From positions 1 to 64,000 of the forward strand of contig NZ_BJMM01000019.1 in the NCBI RefSeq assembly GCF_006539165.1: 64,000 nucleotides of DNA, written 5' to 3'. Positions 45,599-54,794 of this stretch are shown here, in pieces. The DNA comes from Streptomyces cacaoi. GTDB lineage: Bacteria > Actinomycetota > Actinomycetes > Streptomycetales > Streptomycetaceae. The position numbers and the translations under genes are program-made. Each line of letters starts with the position of its first letter. Position 1 is the first letter of the stretch. The notes under the pieces were generated by a model, which worked only from the letters and a program-made list of their open reading frames with translations, had not been told where the DNA came from and ran no database searches.

Positions 45599-46005
45599 TC
45601 ATCCCACCTCCCGCGGAGAGGACCCGAGTCGTCGGGGATGTGACGTACGACCCCTCGCTCTGGATCCTTCTTGGGCCGAGCTTCTTCGCGCGTCGGCGCG
45701 CGGCGTGCTCTGGCGTGGCGGATTACCCCGCATAGTGCCCTCTATTCCTGGATGGGGGATGTGGCCGCCCCAGGGAACGCAGCCGCGCCCGGGGCACCCG
45801 CCTGTCACACGTGGTCGGCGCCGTGCGCCGCTCACACGGGGGGAACGAGCCCTGCCCCGTGCCCGTTCCCGAACTCATATAGCAACCTCGTCACCGGACG
45901 GGATCCGCCCCCTTCCACGGCGACATACCGACTGGTTAGTCTGCCGGGGCGCGGCCGGCGTGTGCCGGACGCACACGGGCGGCAGGACGAACCGAAGGGG
46001 CAGCC
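45599..46005. other. Divergent regulatory interval
   Basis: About 400 bp without a gene, between the charged hypothetical protein and the SDR operon. AT-rich CTCATATAGCAAC (about 45873-45885) and the palindrome at 45924 are the notable elements. Confidence 0.5.
45924..45943. promoter_or_regulatory. Candidate TetR operator before the SDR operon
   Basis: CATACCGACTGGTTAGTCTG contains GACT-GGTT-AGTC. Its left half CATACCGACT is identical to one half of the palindrome at 53345-53364. It lies 63 bp upstream of the SDR start, where a promoter would be. Confidence 0.55.
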
Positions 46006-46821
46006 ATGGAGTCACTGCGGGGCACGGGCGTCGTCGTCACGGGAGCGGGCGGCGGCATAGGCGAGGCGCTCGCGAGGCGGTTCGCCGCCGCGGGCGCCAG
46101 GGTCGCCGTCAACGACGTGGACGCCGGGCGGGCGCGGGCGGTCGCCGACGACATCGGCGGTGTCGCCGTGCCCGGCGACGCGGGCGGTGTCGCCGCCGCC
46201 GCACGCGAGGCGCTCGGCGGCACCGTCGACACGTTCTGCGCCAACGCCGGCCTCGGCACCCGCGGCGGCCCCGAGGCTTCGGAGGAGGAGTGGGCGACGG
46301 CCTGGGACCTCAACGTCATGGCGCATGTGCGGGCCGCCCGCGAGCTGCTGCCGCACTGGCTGGAACGCGGGTCGGGGCGGTTCGTCTCCACCGTCTCCGC
46401 CGCCGGGATGCTGACCATGCTGGGCGCCGCCCCCTACAGCGTCACCAAACACGCGGCGCTCGCCTTCGCCGAGTGGCTGTCGGTCACCTACCGGCACCGG
46501 GGCGTCGAGGTGCACGCCATCTGCCCCGAGGGCGTGCGCACCGCGCTGCTGGAGCGCACCGGGACCGAGGGCGACATGGTGCTCAGGCCCGGCGCCATCG
46601 AGCCCGCCGCCGTCGCCGACGCCCTCTTCGACGCGCTCGGCGCCGGCCGCTTCCTCGTCCTGCCGCACCCGGAGACGGCCGGGTACTACGCGGCACGCGC
46701 CGGCGACACCGACCGCTGGCTCGGCGCGATGAACCGCGTCCAGCAGAAGGTCGAGGCCCGGAAGGGGAACGCGGGCCCCGAGGGGGCGGGCCGGACCGCC
46801 GGTGCGGGGGACGCGGCGTGA
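46006..46821 (+). CDS. Short-chain dehydrogenase/reductase
   Basis: 271 residues from ATG after AAGGGG. Cofactor loop TGAGGGIGEALA, NAGLGTRGG, and the catalytic Ser-Tyr-Lys in STVSAAG...YSVTKHAALAF are intact. It oxidises or reduces a hydroxyl or keto group with NAD(P). The stop overlaps the acyl-CoA ligase start (GTGA), making it the first gene of a four-gene operon with ligase, TetR and quinone oxidoreductase. Confidence 0.92.
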   Translation: MESLRGTGVVVTGAGGGIGEALARRFAAAGARVAVNDVDAGRARAVADDIGGVAVPGDAGGVAAAAREALGGTVDTFCANAGLGTRGGPEASEEEWATAWDLNVMAHVRAARELLPHWLERGSGRFVSTVSAAGMLTMLGAAPYSVTKHAALAFAEWLSVTYRHRGVEVHAICPEGVRTALLERTGTEGDMVLRPGAIEPAAVADALFDALGAGRFLVLPHPETAGYYAARAGDTDRWLGAMNRVQQKVEARKGNAGPEGAGRTAGAGDAA

Positions 46822-48500
46822 CGGCGGCCACGACCTACGAGGACAGGCCCTGGCTCGGCCGGCTCACCCCCGCGCAGCGGGCGCCCGTCGTCCCGCCGGA
46901 GACGGTGCTGAGCGCCTTCCGGGAGGCGGCCCGCGCGGTGCCCGGGCGCACGGCGCTCGCCTACTTCGACGGACGGCTCAGCTACGCGGAGACCGACGCG
47001 CTCTCCGACGGCGTCGCCGCCCACCTCGCCGCGCGCGGCCTGGAGCGCGGCGAACGGCTCGCGCTGATGTTGCAGAACTCGCCGCACTTCGTGCTGGCCC
47101 TGCTCGGCGCGTGGAAGGCCGGGCTCGTCGTCGTCCCGGTCAACCCCATGTACAAGGAGCGCGAGGTACGGCACGTCCTCGACGACGCGGGCGCGGGCGC
47201 GCTGGTGTGCGCCGGCCCCGCCTGGCAGGAGCGCCTGCGCACGGCCGCCGCCGGCTCCCCGGTGCGCACCGTGCTGACCGCCTGCGAGCGCGGCCTCCAG
47301 ACCCGCGACGACCCCCGCGTGCTGGACTTCCCGCGCGCCGCACCGGCCGACGACGCCGACGACCTGCTCGCCGTCGCCCGCGCCGGGGGCGCACCGCCCG
47401 CCGGACGGGAGCCGGTGGCCGGCGACATCGCGCTCATCAGCTACACCTCCGGCACCAGCGGAACCCCGAAGGGCGCCACCAACACCCATGCCAATCTGGC
47501 CTACAACGCGGAGCGGCAGCGGGTCGGCGGCGCGGTCCCCGAGGGCTCCACCGTCTTCGCGCTGGCCCCGCTCTTCCACATCACCGGCATGGTCGTCGAG
47601 CTGGCCGGCTGCCTCGCGGCCCGGGGCACGCTGGCGCTCGCCCACCGCTTCGAGGCGGGCGTCGTCCTCGACGCCTTCCTGGAGCACCGGCCCGCCTTCA
47701 CCGTCGGGCCGTCCACCGCCTACATGGCGCTGGCCGCACACCCCGCCGCCACCCGGGACCACTTCGCCTCCTTCGTCCACCTCTCCTCCGGCGGGGCGCC
47801 GCTGCCCCCGGCGCTCGTCGAGAGGTTCCGCTCCGCCTTCGGGCGATACCTCGGCAACGGCTACGGCCTGACCGAGTGCAGCGCGCCCTGCGCGTCCGTA
47901 CCGCCCGGCCTGGAGGCGCCCGTCGACCCGGAGTCGGGCACCCTCGCCGTCGGTGTGCCGGGCCCGGACACCGTGGTGCGGATCCTCGACGAGGCGGGCC
48001 GGCCGGTGCCGTTCGGCGAACGGGGCGAGATCGCGGTGCGCGGACCGCAGGTCGTGCCCGGCTACTGGGGGCGCCCGCGGGAGAGCGCCGAGGCGCTGCC
48101 GGACGGTGAACTGCGCACCGGGGACATCGGGTTCATGGACCGGGACGGCTGGCTCTACGTCGTCGACCGCAAGAAGGACATGATCAACGCCTCGGGTTTC
48201 AAGGTGTGGCCGCGCGAGGTCGAGGACGTCCTGCACACCCATCCGGCGGTGCGCGAGGCCGCCGTCGTCGGGGTGCCGGACGCGTACCGCGGCGAGAGCG
48301 TCAAGGCGTACGTCAGCCTGCGGGACGGAGCGGCGGCCGGCCCCGGCGAGCTGCGCGACTGGTGCCGCGAGCGGCTCGCCGCCTACAAGTACCCGCGCGA
48401 GGTGGCGATCCTGGCCGAACTGCCGAAGACCGCCAGTGGGAAGATCCTGCGGCGTCGGCTGCGTTCCCCGGACGCGCCGGACGACGCGACCGAGCGCTGA
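46818..48500 (+). CDS. Long/medium-chain acyl-CoA synthetase (ANL family)
   Basis: 560 residues from GTG. Adenylation motifs in order: SYTSGTSGTPKGATNTH, GNGYGLTECSAP, GELRTGDIGFMDRDGWLYVVDRKKDMI and the catalytic Lys in PKTASGKILRR. It activates a carboxylic acid with ATP and CoA. Coupled to the SDR, it likely feeds acyl-CoA to the dehydrogenase encoded at 51072. Chain length is not deducible. Confidence 0.92.
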   Translation: MTAATTYEDRPWLGRLTPAQRAPVVPPETVLSAFREAARAVPGRTALAYFDGRLSYAETDALSDGVAAHLAARGLERGERLALMLQNSPHFVLALLGAWKAGLVVVPVNPMYKEREVRHVLDDAGAGALVCAGPAWQERLRTAAAGSPVRTVLTACERGLQTRDDPRVLDFPRAAPADDADDLLAVARAGGAPPAGREPVAGDIALISYTSGTSGTPKGATNTHANLAYNAERQRVGGAVPEGSTVFALAPLFHITGMVVELAGCLAARGTLALAHRFEAGVVLDAFLEHRPAFTVGPSTAYMALAAHPAATRDHFASFVHLSSGGAPLPPALVERFRSAFGRYLGNGYGLTECSAPCASVPPGLEAPVDPESGTLAVGVPGPDTVVRILDEAGRPVPFGERGEIAVRGPQVVPGYWGRPRESAEALPDGELRTGDIGFMDRDGWLYVVDRKKDMINASGFKVWPREVEDVLHTHPAVREAAVVGVPDAYRGESVKAYVSLRDGAAAGPGELRDWCRERLAAYKYPREVAILAELPKTASGKILRRRLRSPDAPDDATER

Positions 48501-48549
48501 CCGCCACCGGACGGCGCGGCACCACGTACGACGAGAGGCAGGCGACGGC

Positions 48550-49200
48550 ATGGCGAGCAGAACCGCCGGCAAGGACCACACCGACCGGGCCGCGGCACCG
48601 CCCGGCACGGCGGCGGCAGCCGGCGGCGGCGAGGCGCCGGTGCCGCAGCGCCTGATGGCCGCCGCCACCCGGCTGTTCGCCGAGCGCGGCTACGACCGCA
48701 CCTCCGTCCAGGAGATCGTGGAGGCCGCGGGCGTCACCAAGGGCGCCCTCTACCACTACTTCGGTTCCAAGGACGATCTGCTGCACGAGATCTACGGGCG
48801 GCTGCTGCGGCTCCAGCAGGAGCGGCTCGACCGGGTCGCGGACAGCGGCAGCGGCGTCGAGGAACGGGTGCGTGCCGCGGCGGCCGACGTGGTCGTCACC
48901 ACCATCGAGAACCTCGACGACGCGATGATCTTCTTCCGGTCCATGCACCAGCTCTCCGACGAGAAGCAGAAGCAGGTGCGGGCCGAACGGCGCCGCTACC
49001 ACGAGCGGTTCCGCGCACTCGTCGAAGAGGGCCAGCGGGCAGGCGTGTTCACCGACGAGACCCCCGCCGACCTGGTCGTGGACTACCACTTCGGCTCCGT
49101 GCACCACCTCAGCAGCTGGTACCGCCCGGACGGGCGGCTCACCCCGCAGCAGGTCGCCGACCATCTGGCCGGTCTCCTGATGCGCGCACTGCGCCCGTAG
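48550..49200 (+). CDS. TetR-family regulator of the acyl-CoA operon
   Basis: 216 residues from ATG. A 30-residue Ala/Gly leader precedes the DNA-binding domain (RLMAAATRLFAERGYDRTSVQEIVEAAGVTKGALYHYFGSKDDLLHEIYGRLLRLQQERL). The ligand domain (MIFFRSMHQLSDEKQKQVRAERRRYHERF) is that of acyl-CoA-responsive TetR proteins. Being inside the operon, it is the best candidate to bind the CATACCGACT-type sites at 45924 and 53345. Confidence 0.91.
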   Translation: MASRTAGKDHTDRAAAPPGTAAAAGGGEAPVPQRLMAAATRLFAERGYDRTSVQEIVEAAGVTKGALYHYFGSKDDLLHEIYGRLLRLQQERLDRVADSGSGVEERVRAAAADVVVTTIENLDDAMIFFRSMHQLSDEKQKQVRAERRRYHERFRALVEEGQRAGVFTDETPADLVVDYHFGSVHHLSSWYRPDGRLTPQQVADHLAGLLMRALRP

Positions 49201-49256
49201 CAACCCGCAGGCGCTCCGCCCGTCCCCAGTCCGTCCACCGAGGAAGGGAACACCCC

Positions 49257-50222
49257 GTGCAGGTCTGGCGCGTCCACAGCAACGGCGAACCGCGCGATGT
49301 GATGCGGCTGGAGGAGATACCCCCGCCCGAGCCCGCCGAGGGCCAACTGCTGGTGCGGGTGCGCGCCGCGAACGTCAACTACCCGGACGCGCTGCTGTGC
49401 CGCGGCGAGTACCAGGTGCGGCCCGAGCTGCCGTTCACGCCCGGCGTCGAGCTGTGCGGCGAGATCGCCGGCGGCGCGCGGGCCGGTGAGCGGGTGCTGG
49501 CCCAACCGGTGCTGCCGGCCGGGGGGTTCGCCGAGTACACCGTCGTCGACGAGGCCACGGCGCGCCCGGCCCCCGAGGGGCTCGACGACGCGGAGGCCGC
49601 CGCCCTGCACATCGGGTACCAGACGGGCTGGTTCGGTCTGCACCGGCGCGCGGGCCTGCGCGAGGGCGAGACGCTGCTCGTGCACGCGGCGGCGGGCGGC
49701 GTCGGCAGCGCGGCCGTCCAGCTCGGCAGGGCGGCCGGTGCCCGCGTCATCGGCGTCGTCGGCGGCGAGCACAAGGCGCGGGCGGCACGGGAGCTGGGCT
49801 GCGACGTGGTCGTCGACCGGCGTGCCGAGGACGTCGTGGCCGCCGTCAAGGAGGCCACCGGCGGCCGGGGAGCGGACGTGATCTACGACCCGGTCGGCGG
49901 CGACGCCTACAAGCAGTCCACGAAGTGCGTGGCCTTCGAGGGCCGCATCGTGGTCGTCGGCTTCGCGAGCGGCGCCGTGCCCACCCCGGCGCTCAACCAC
50001 GCCCTCGTCAAGAACTACTCGATCCTCGGCCTGCACTGGGGCCTGTACGCGGCCAAGGACCCGGCCGCTGTGGACGCCTGCCACCGGGAGCTGACCCGGC
50101 TGGCCGACAAGGGCCTGGTGCGGCCCGTGGTCAGCGAGCGCGTCGGCCTGGACGCGGCGGCCGACGCCGTCCAGCGCGTCTTCGACGGCGTGACCACGGG
50201 CCGCATCGTCGTCCTGCCCTGA
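49257..50222 (+). CDS. NADPH:quinone oxidoreductase (zinc-independent MDR)
   Basis: 321 residues from GTG after GAGGAAGGGA. The family pattern is clear: VNYPDALLCRGEYQVRPELPFTPGVELCGEI and Rossmann loop HAAAGGVGSAAVQLGRAAGA. Zinc-binding cysteines are absent. It reduces quinones or enones with NADPH. In acyl-CoA operons such members may act on enoyl substrates. It is the last gene of the operon and is followed by a hairpin. Confidence 0.91.
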   Translation: MQVWRVHSNGEPRDVMRLEEIPPPEPAEGQLLVRVRAANVNYPDALLCRGEYQVRPELPFTPGVELCGEIAGGARAGERVLAQPVLPAGGFAEYTVVDEATARPAPEGLDDAEAAALHIGYQTGWFGLHRRAGLREGETLLVHAAAGGVGSAAVQLGRAAGARVIGVVGGEHKARAARELGCDVVVDRRAEDVVAAVKEATGGRGADVIYDPVGGDAYKQSTKCVAFEGRIVVVGFASGAVPTPALNHALVKNYSILGLHWGLYAAKDPAAVDACHRELTRLADKGLVRPVVSERVGLDAAADAVQRVFDGVTTGRIVVLP

Positions 50223-50229
50223 CCGGACC

Positions 50230-50261
50230 GGGGCGCGCCCGGCCGCACCGGGCCGCGCCCC
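50230..50261 (+). terminator. Terminator-like hairpin after the acyl-CoA operon
   Basis: GGGGCGCGCCCGG can pair with CCGGGCCGCGCCCC across five bases, with one bulge. It starts eight bases past the oxidoreductase stop. Confidence 0.6.
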
Positions 50262-50408
50262 GCGGACCCCTGCTCCCGCACGACGGCGTCCCCGTCGTCC
50301 CTCGTCGTCCCCGTCGTCCCCGCCTGGCGACGCGCGCATATCCGTACATACTCTGGAACGGAGGGCGTGAGTGCCGGAGACGGCCGGCGCGCGACGGAAG
50401 GGGTGTCC

Positions 50409-50834
50409 ATGCACACCATGTCGGACGAGGAGTGGCGCGCGTTCGTCACACGTGAGGTCCACACTGGGAAGTTCTCCTACGCCGGGCCCGACGGCGCCCC
50501 GCGCGTCACGCCGGTCTGGTACGTGTTCGACGGCGAGGACTTCCTGTTCACCACGGGCGGCGACACGGTGAAGGCGCGCAATCTGCGGCGCAGACCACAC
50601 GCGGCGCTCTGCGTCGACGACGAGAGGCCGCCCTTCTCCTACGTCGAGGCGCGCGGCGAGGTGACGCTGAGCGAGGACCCGGACGAACTCCTCGACGTGG
50701 CCACCCGGGCCGGTGGCCGGTACATGGGCGAGGACCGGGCCGAGGAGTTCGGCAGGCGCAACGGCGTGCCCGGCGAGGTCGTCGTCCGCCTCCACCCGAC
50801 GAAGGTCGTCGCCTACGCGGAGCTGCTCGACTGA
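50409..50834 (+). CDS. PPOX-class (F420 or flavin) oxidoreductase
   Basis: 141 residues from ATG with GGAAGGGG upstream. Split-barrel fold: GKFSYAGPDGAPRVTPVWYVFDGEDFLFTTGGDTVKARNLRRRPHAALCVDDERPPFSYVEARGEV in consecutive strands, matching PPOX-class F420-dependent proteins common in actinobacteria. It likely binds F420 or FMN and reduces an unknown substrate. An AT-rich CATACTCT 50 bp upstream may be its -10 region. Confidence 0.87.
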   Translation: MHTMSDEEWRAFVTREVHTGKFSYAGPDGAPRVTPVWYVFDGEDFLFTTGGDTVKARNLRRRPHAALCVDDERPPFSYVEARGEVTLSEDPDELLDVATRAGGRYMGEDRAEEFGRRNGVPGEVVVRLHPTKVVAYAELLD

Positions 50835-51071
50835 CCGTTGCGCCCGTCCGGCCCGGCGCCGGGCAGGGCGGCCCGGGTCCGGGCCGGGCGGCTCGGACGG
50901 TACCGCCCGAGCGGCGGGCGGTACCACCCAGCGGTCAGCGGTGAGTGGTCAGTGGCCGGCGCTCAGGGCGGTGAGCGGTAGCGCCCATGCGTCTGCGCGC
51001 AGGCCCGGGGGAGGCGCACGGGCCCGGGGAGTCCGGGCCCGCCGCCCGGGCGTACCGCTCAGGCGTCCCGG

Positions 51072-52286
51072 TCAGGCGTACCGCTTCAGTTCCCGGCGGG
51101 CCAGTGACCGCTGGTGCACCTCGTCGGGGCCGTCCGCGAGGCGCAACGTGCGGGCGGCGGCCCACAGTTCGGCCAGCGGGAAGTCCTGCGAGACGCCGCC
51201 GGCGCCGTGCAGCTGCACCGCGTCGTCCAGGATCCGCACCACCGCACGCGGCGTCGCGATCTTGATGGCCTGGATCTCGGTGTGCGCGCCCTTGTTGCCG
51301 ACGGTGTCCATCAGCCAGGCCGTCTTCAGCACCAGCAGCCGCAGCTGCTCGATCTGCACCCGCGCGTCGGCGATCCACTCGTGGATCACGCCCTGCCGGG
51401 CCAGCGGTTTGCCGAACGCCTCGCGCTCCAGCGCCCGTCGGCACATCAGCTCGACGCCCCGCTCGGCCATGCCGATCAGCCGCATGCAGTGGTGGATCCG
51501 GCCGGGGCCGAGCCGGGCCTGCGCGATGGCGAAGCCGCCGCCCTCCTCGCCGAGCAGATTGCCCGCCGGGACCCGCGCGCCGTCGAAGACGACCTCGGCG
51601 TGCCCGCCGTGGTAGTGGTCCTCGTACCCGTAGACGGTCATCGCCCGGCGCACCTCGACGCCCGGGGTGTCGCGCGGTACCAGCACCATCGACTGCTGGC
51701 GGCGCACATCGGCGCCGTCCGGGTCGGTCTTCCCCATGACGATGAAGATCCGGCAGTCCGGGGACATGGCGCCGGAGATGTACCACTTGCGGCCCGTGAC
51801 GACGTACTCGTCGCCCTCGCGCCGGATCGTCGTGCCGATGTTGGTGGCGTCCGAGGAGGCCACGTCCGGCTCGGTCATCGCGAACGCCGAGCGGATCCCG
51901 CCCGCCAGCAGCGGCTCCAGCCACCGCTTGCGCTGCTCGGGCGAGCCGAAGGAGGCCAGCAGTTCCATGTTCCCGGTGTCGGGCGCCGCGCAGTTGAGGG
52001 CCGTCGGCGCCAGCTGCGGGCTGCGTCCGGTGATCTCCGCGAGCGGCGCGTACTGGAGGTTCGTCAGCCCGGCGCCGTACTCGGGATCCGGCAGGAAGAG
52101 GTTCCACAGGCCCTGCCTGCGCGCCTCGGCCTTCAGCTCCTCGACGACCGGGGGCGTGGCCCAGGGCGAGTCCTGCTGTGCGCGCTGCTCGGCGGCCACC
52201 TGCTCGGCGGGGTGGACGTGCGCGTCCATGAACGCCAGCAGGCGCTCGCGCAGTTCCTCGGTGCGGGCGTCGTATGCGAAGTCCAT
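51072..52286 (-). CDS. Acyl-CoA dehydrogenase
   Basis: 404 residues from ATG with GGAAGGG upstream. FAD-binding signatures SAFAMTEPDVASSDATNI and YVVTGRKWYISGA, and C-terminal VQLHGAGGVSQDFPLAELWAAARTLRLADGPDEVH, are typical of the FadE group paired with aminoglycoside-phosphotransferase-like proteins (ACAD10/11-like). It introduces an alpha-beta double bond in acyl-CoA. It lies seven bases after the phosphotransferase-like gene, forming a two-gene operon. Confidence 0.94.
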   Translation of the reverse strand: MDFAYDARTEELRERLLAFMDAHVHPAEQVAAEQRAQQDSPWATPPVVEELKAEARRQGLWNLFLPDPEYGAGLTNLQYAPLAEITGRSPQLAPTALNCAAPDTGNMELLASFGSPEQRKRWLEPLLAGGIRSAFAMTEPDVASSDATNIGTTIRREGDEYVVTGRKWYISGAMSPDCRIFIVMGKTDPDGADVRRQQSMVLVPRDTPGVEVRRAMTVYGYEDHYHGGHAEVVFDGARVPAGNLLGEEGGGFAIAQARLGPGRIHHCMRLIGMAERGVELMCRRALEREAFGKPLARQGVIHEWIADARVQIEQLRLLVLKTAWLMDTVGNKGAHTEIQAIKIATPRAVVRILDDAVQLHGAGGVSQDFPLAELWAAARTLRLADGPDEVHQRSLARRELKRYA

Positions 52287-52293
52287 GTGCCGC

Positions 52294-53313
52294 TCAGCCC
52301 TTCCGGAGCGTGGTGAGTCCGTTGTCGATGAAGACCGGGACGAGCGCGCCGATCCGGTCGAAGCCCGCGCCGACGGTCTGCCCGAGCGTCCAGCGGTAGT
52401 GGATGCCCTCCAGGATCACGGCGAGCTTGAAGTAGGCGAACGCGGTGTACCAGTGGACGCGGGAGACGTCCCGGCCGCTGCCCCGCGCGTACCGCTCCAC
52501 CAGCTCGGCGGCCGACGGGTGCCCGGGTGCGCTGCCCGTGGTGGATATCGGGGAGCCGGGAAGGTCCAGTTCGCTGTACATGGTGAGCAGACCGAGGTCG
52601 GTCAGCGGGTCGCCGAGGGTGGACATCTCCCAGTCGAGCACCGCCGTGATCCGCCCGTCGTCGTCCACCAGGACGTTGTCGAGCCGGTAGTCGCCGTGCA
52701 CCAGCGTGGGCGGCGGCGAGTCGGGCAGCGCGGCGCCGAGCGCGCGGTGCAGCTCGTCGACGCCCGGCAGCTCGCGGCTGCGCGAGGCCGCCAACTGCTT
52801 GCCCCAGCGGCGCAGTTGACGCTCCAGGAAGCCCTCGGGCCGGCCGAAGTCGGCGAGCCCGACGGCTGCGGGGTCGACGGCGTGCAGTGCGGTGAGCGTG
52901 TCCGGCAGCGCCAGGACGATCGCGCGGGTGCGCTCGGCGCCCAGCTGTGTCAGCTCCTCGGCGGTGCGCAGCGGGGTGCCGGGCATGTGCTCCATGACGT
53001 AGAAGGGCGCGCCGAGCACGTCCTCGTCCTCGCACAGCAGCACGGTGCCCGGCACCGGTACCGGGGTGTCGCGCAGCGCGGTGATGACGCGGTACTCGCG
53101 CGCCATGTCGTGCGCCGTGGCCAGCACATGGCCCAGCGGCGGCCGGCGGACCACCCATCGCGAGGTCCCGTCGGTGACCCGGTAGGTCAGATTCGAGCGG
53201 CCGCCCTGGACGACCTCGGCGGTCAGCGGCCCCTGCACCAGGCCCGGCCGCTCGCGCTCCAGATACGCGGCCAGCCGGGCGGGTTCGAGCCCCGGCGGAT
53301 GCTGTTCGCTCAT
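52294..53313 (-). CDS. Aminoglycoside-phosphotransferase-like kinase of acyl-CoA metabolism
   Basis: 339 residues from ATG with GAGGAG upstream. Kinase-like fold with the Brenner motif VHGDYRLDNVLVDDDG and metal site VLDWEMSTLGDPLTDLG. Close relatives occur fused to or next to acyl-CoA dehydrogenases and phosphorylate hydroxyacyl-CoA (ACAD10/11 pathway), rather than antibiotics. It leads the operon under the palindrome at 53345. Confidence 0.9.
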   Translation of the reverse strand: MSEQHPPGLEPARLAAYLERERPGLVQGPLTAEVVQGGRSNLTYRVTDGTSRWVVRRPPLGHVLATAHDMAREYRVITALRDTPVPVPGTVLLCEDEDVLGAPFYVMEHMPGTPLRTAEELTQLGAERTRAIVLALPDTLTALHAVDPAAVGLADFGRPEGFLERQLRRWGKQLAASRSRELPGVDELHRALGAALPDSPPPTLVHGDYRLDNVLVDDDGRITAVLDWEMSTLGDPLTDLGLLTMYSELDLPGSPISTTGSAPGHPSAAELVERYARGSGRDVSRVHWYTAFAYFKLAVILEGIHYRWTLGQTVGAGFDRIGALVPVFIDNGLTTLRKG

Positions 53314-53344
53314 GTGCCTGCTCCTCTGCGTCGGTCGCTCCGAT

Positions 53345-53364
53345 CATGCCGACTAGTCGGTATG
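53345..53364. promoter_or_regulatory. Near-perfect TetR operator before the phosphotransferase-dehydrogenase operon
   Basis: CATGCCGACTAGTCGGTATG is a 20-bp palindrome with one mismatched pair. Read on the minus strand it begins CATACCGACT, like the site at 45924. It lies 31 bp upstream of the first gene. Confidence 0.68.
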
Positions 53365-53412
53365 GAGTCCAGAGGCCGACCGGCCCCGGGACGCGCCCCG
53401 GGGCCGGAAGGC

Positions 53413-53967
53413 TCAGCCGCGGGGCGCGGGAACGGCCCGCAGGGCGCGGGCGACGGTCTCGTCCACCGTCCCGGTCACCGGGACGGTGACGCCGGGCTCG
53501 TCCCCCTGGAGCGGCTGGAGGGTGTCGAACTGCGAGCGCAGCAGGCTCACCGGCATGAAGTGGCCCCTGCGCCCGGCCAGTCGGCCCGCGAGGAGGTCGA
53601 AGTCCCCGTGCAGGTGCAGGAAGAAGACGGCCGGGGAGGCGCGCCGCAGCCGGTCCCGGTACGCGCGCTTCAGCGCCGAACAGGAGGCCACGGCGCCGCC
53701 GTCGGCGTGCGCGGCCAGCCAGCGGGCGACGGCGTCCAGCCAGGGGGCGCGGTCGGCGTCGTCCAGCGGGACGCCGGAGCGCATCTTCTCGATGTTGGCG
53801 GCGGGGTGGAAGTCGTCGGCGTCCCCGTAGGGCAGCCCCAGGGCCTCGGCGAGCCGCTCGCCCACCGTCGTCTTGCCCGAGCCGGAGACGCCCGTCACCA
53901 CGAGCAGCGGTGCCCGGCCGGTGTCACCGCCCGGCCCGCCGGTGTCCGGCCTCGCTTCGTCCGTCAC
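53413..53967 (-). CDS. gntK: Gluconokinase
   Basis: 184 residues from GTG overlapping the upstream stop (GTGA). Walker A is VTGVSGSGKTTVGERLA. Family motifs DADDFHPAANIEKMRSGVPLDDADRAPWL, CSALKRAYRDRLR and GHFMPVSLLRSQFDTLQPL are the signature of GntK. It makes 6-phosphogluconate from gluconate and ATP. No gluconate permease is next to it. Its upstream neighbours are two DUF202 genes. Confidence 0.95.
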   Translation of the reverse strand: MTDEARPDTGGPGGDTGRAPLLVVTGVSGSGKTTVGERLAEALGLPYGDADDFHPAANIEKMRSGVPLDDADRAPWLDAVARWLAAHADGGAVASCSALKRAYRDRLRRASPAVFFLHLHGDFDLLAGRLAGRRGHFMPVSLLRSQFDTLQPLQGDEPGVTVPVTGTVDETVARALRAVPAPRG

Positions 53968-54293
53968 AGCAGAATCACCCCCACGACGATCAGTGCCAGC
54001 ACGCTCAGCAGCGTGCCGCGGACCTCCGCCGCGCCCATCGCCTCCGGCTGTGCCCGGGACAGGGCGCGGATACGGCGCTGGGTCACGCGGAGCATGGCCA
54101 GCCAGGCGAGTGCCCCGCATGCGGCCGCCACCACGGCGAGCGCCGAACGTTCCACGAGCGCGACGCGCGCGGCGAGCGCGACGACCACCACGAAGGACAG
54201 CGTCGTGCGGCGCCAGGCGAACCAGGTGCGCTCCGGCTGGGCCCCCGGGTCGCGCGGGGGGAAGGTGACCCGCGTCCGCCCGTTCCCGCTCAC
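53964..54293 (-). CDS. DUF202-family small membrane protein
   Basis: 109 residues from GTG with GGAGG upstream. DPGAQPERTWFAWRRTTLSF is the DUF202 entry motif. Three membrane helices follow, with QRRIRAL between the second and third. Function unknown. It overlaps gntK and follows a second DUF202 gene, a pairing common in actinobacteria. Confidence 0.86.
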   Translation of the reverse strand: MSGNGRTRVTFPPRDPGAQPERTWFAWRRTTLSFVVVVALAARVALVERSALAVVAAACGALAWLAMLRVTQRRIRALSRAQPEAMGAAEVRGTLLSVLALIVVGVILL

Positions 54294-54342
54294 GCCGTCC
54301 TCCGTGCACCGCCGCTGCCGTGCCCCCGTCCGCTGCCCCGGC

Positions 54343-54741
54343 TCACCGGCCGGCCCAGCCCAGGACCACCACCGCGATCACGAGGACGGCGGCGCCCGCG
54401 GTCGCCGTCGCCAGCACGGCGGGGAACCGGGACGCCGGAAGGTCCTCGCCGCGCCGCATCGCGCGCTCCACCCGCACCCACTGGTGCACGGCGCGGAAGG
54501 CGCACGCCACGGCGCCGGCCAGCAGCACGATCGCCACCGTCGTCCGCGCGGCCCAGCGCAGTCCGGTGAGGAACTGGTCCACGGCGATACCGCCGGCCAC
54601 CAGGGCCAGTGCGGTGCGGATCCAGGCCAGGAAGGTGCGCTCGTTGGCGAGGGAGAAGCGGTAGTCGGGCGTGGTGCCTTCCTCGCGGATGCGTTCGGGG
54701 GCGAACCACAGCCGGACGGCTGCCGTGATGCGGGCGATCAT
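54343..54741 (-). CDS. DUF202/YidH-family membrane protein
   Basis: 132 residues from ATG after GTGGGG. PDYRFSLANERTFLAWIRTALALVAGGIAVDQF is the YidH/DUF202 signature. Three membrane helices. It is the first of the DUF202-DUF202-gntK set, 49 bp before the next gene. Function unknown. Confidence 0.88.
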   Translation of the reverse strand: MIARITAAVRLWFAPERIREEGTTPDYRFSLANERTFLAWIRTALALVAGGIAVDQFLTGLRWAARTTVAIVLLAGAVACAFRAVHQWVRVERAMRRGEDLPASRFPAVLATATAGAAVLVIAVVVLGWAGR

Positions 54742-54794
54742 GGCCCCACCGTACGTCGCGGCCCGCGAGCCGCCGCCCGGTGGGCACCGCAGGT

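Noticed and set aside
52294..53313. Aminoglycoside resistance kinase
   Set aside because: The operon with an acyl-CoA dehydrogenase and the long VHGDYRLDN form point to the acyl-CoA-linked family rather than antibiotic resistance.
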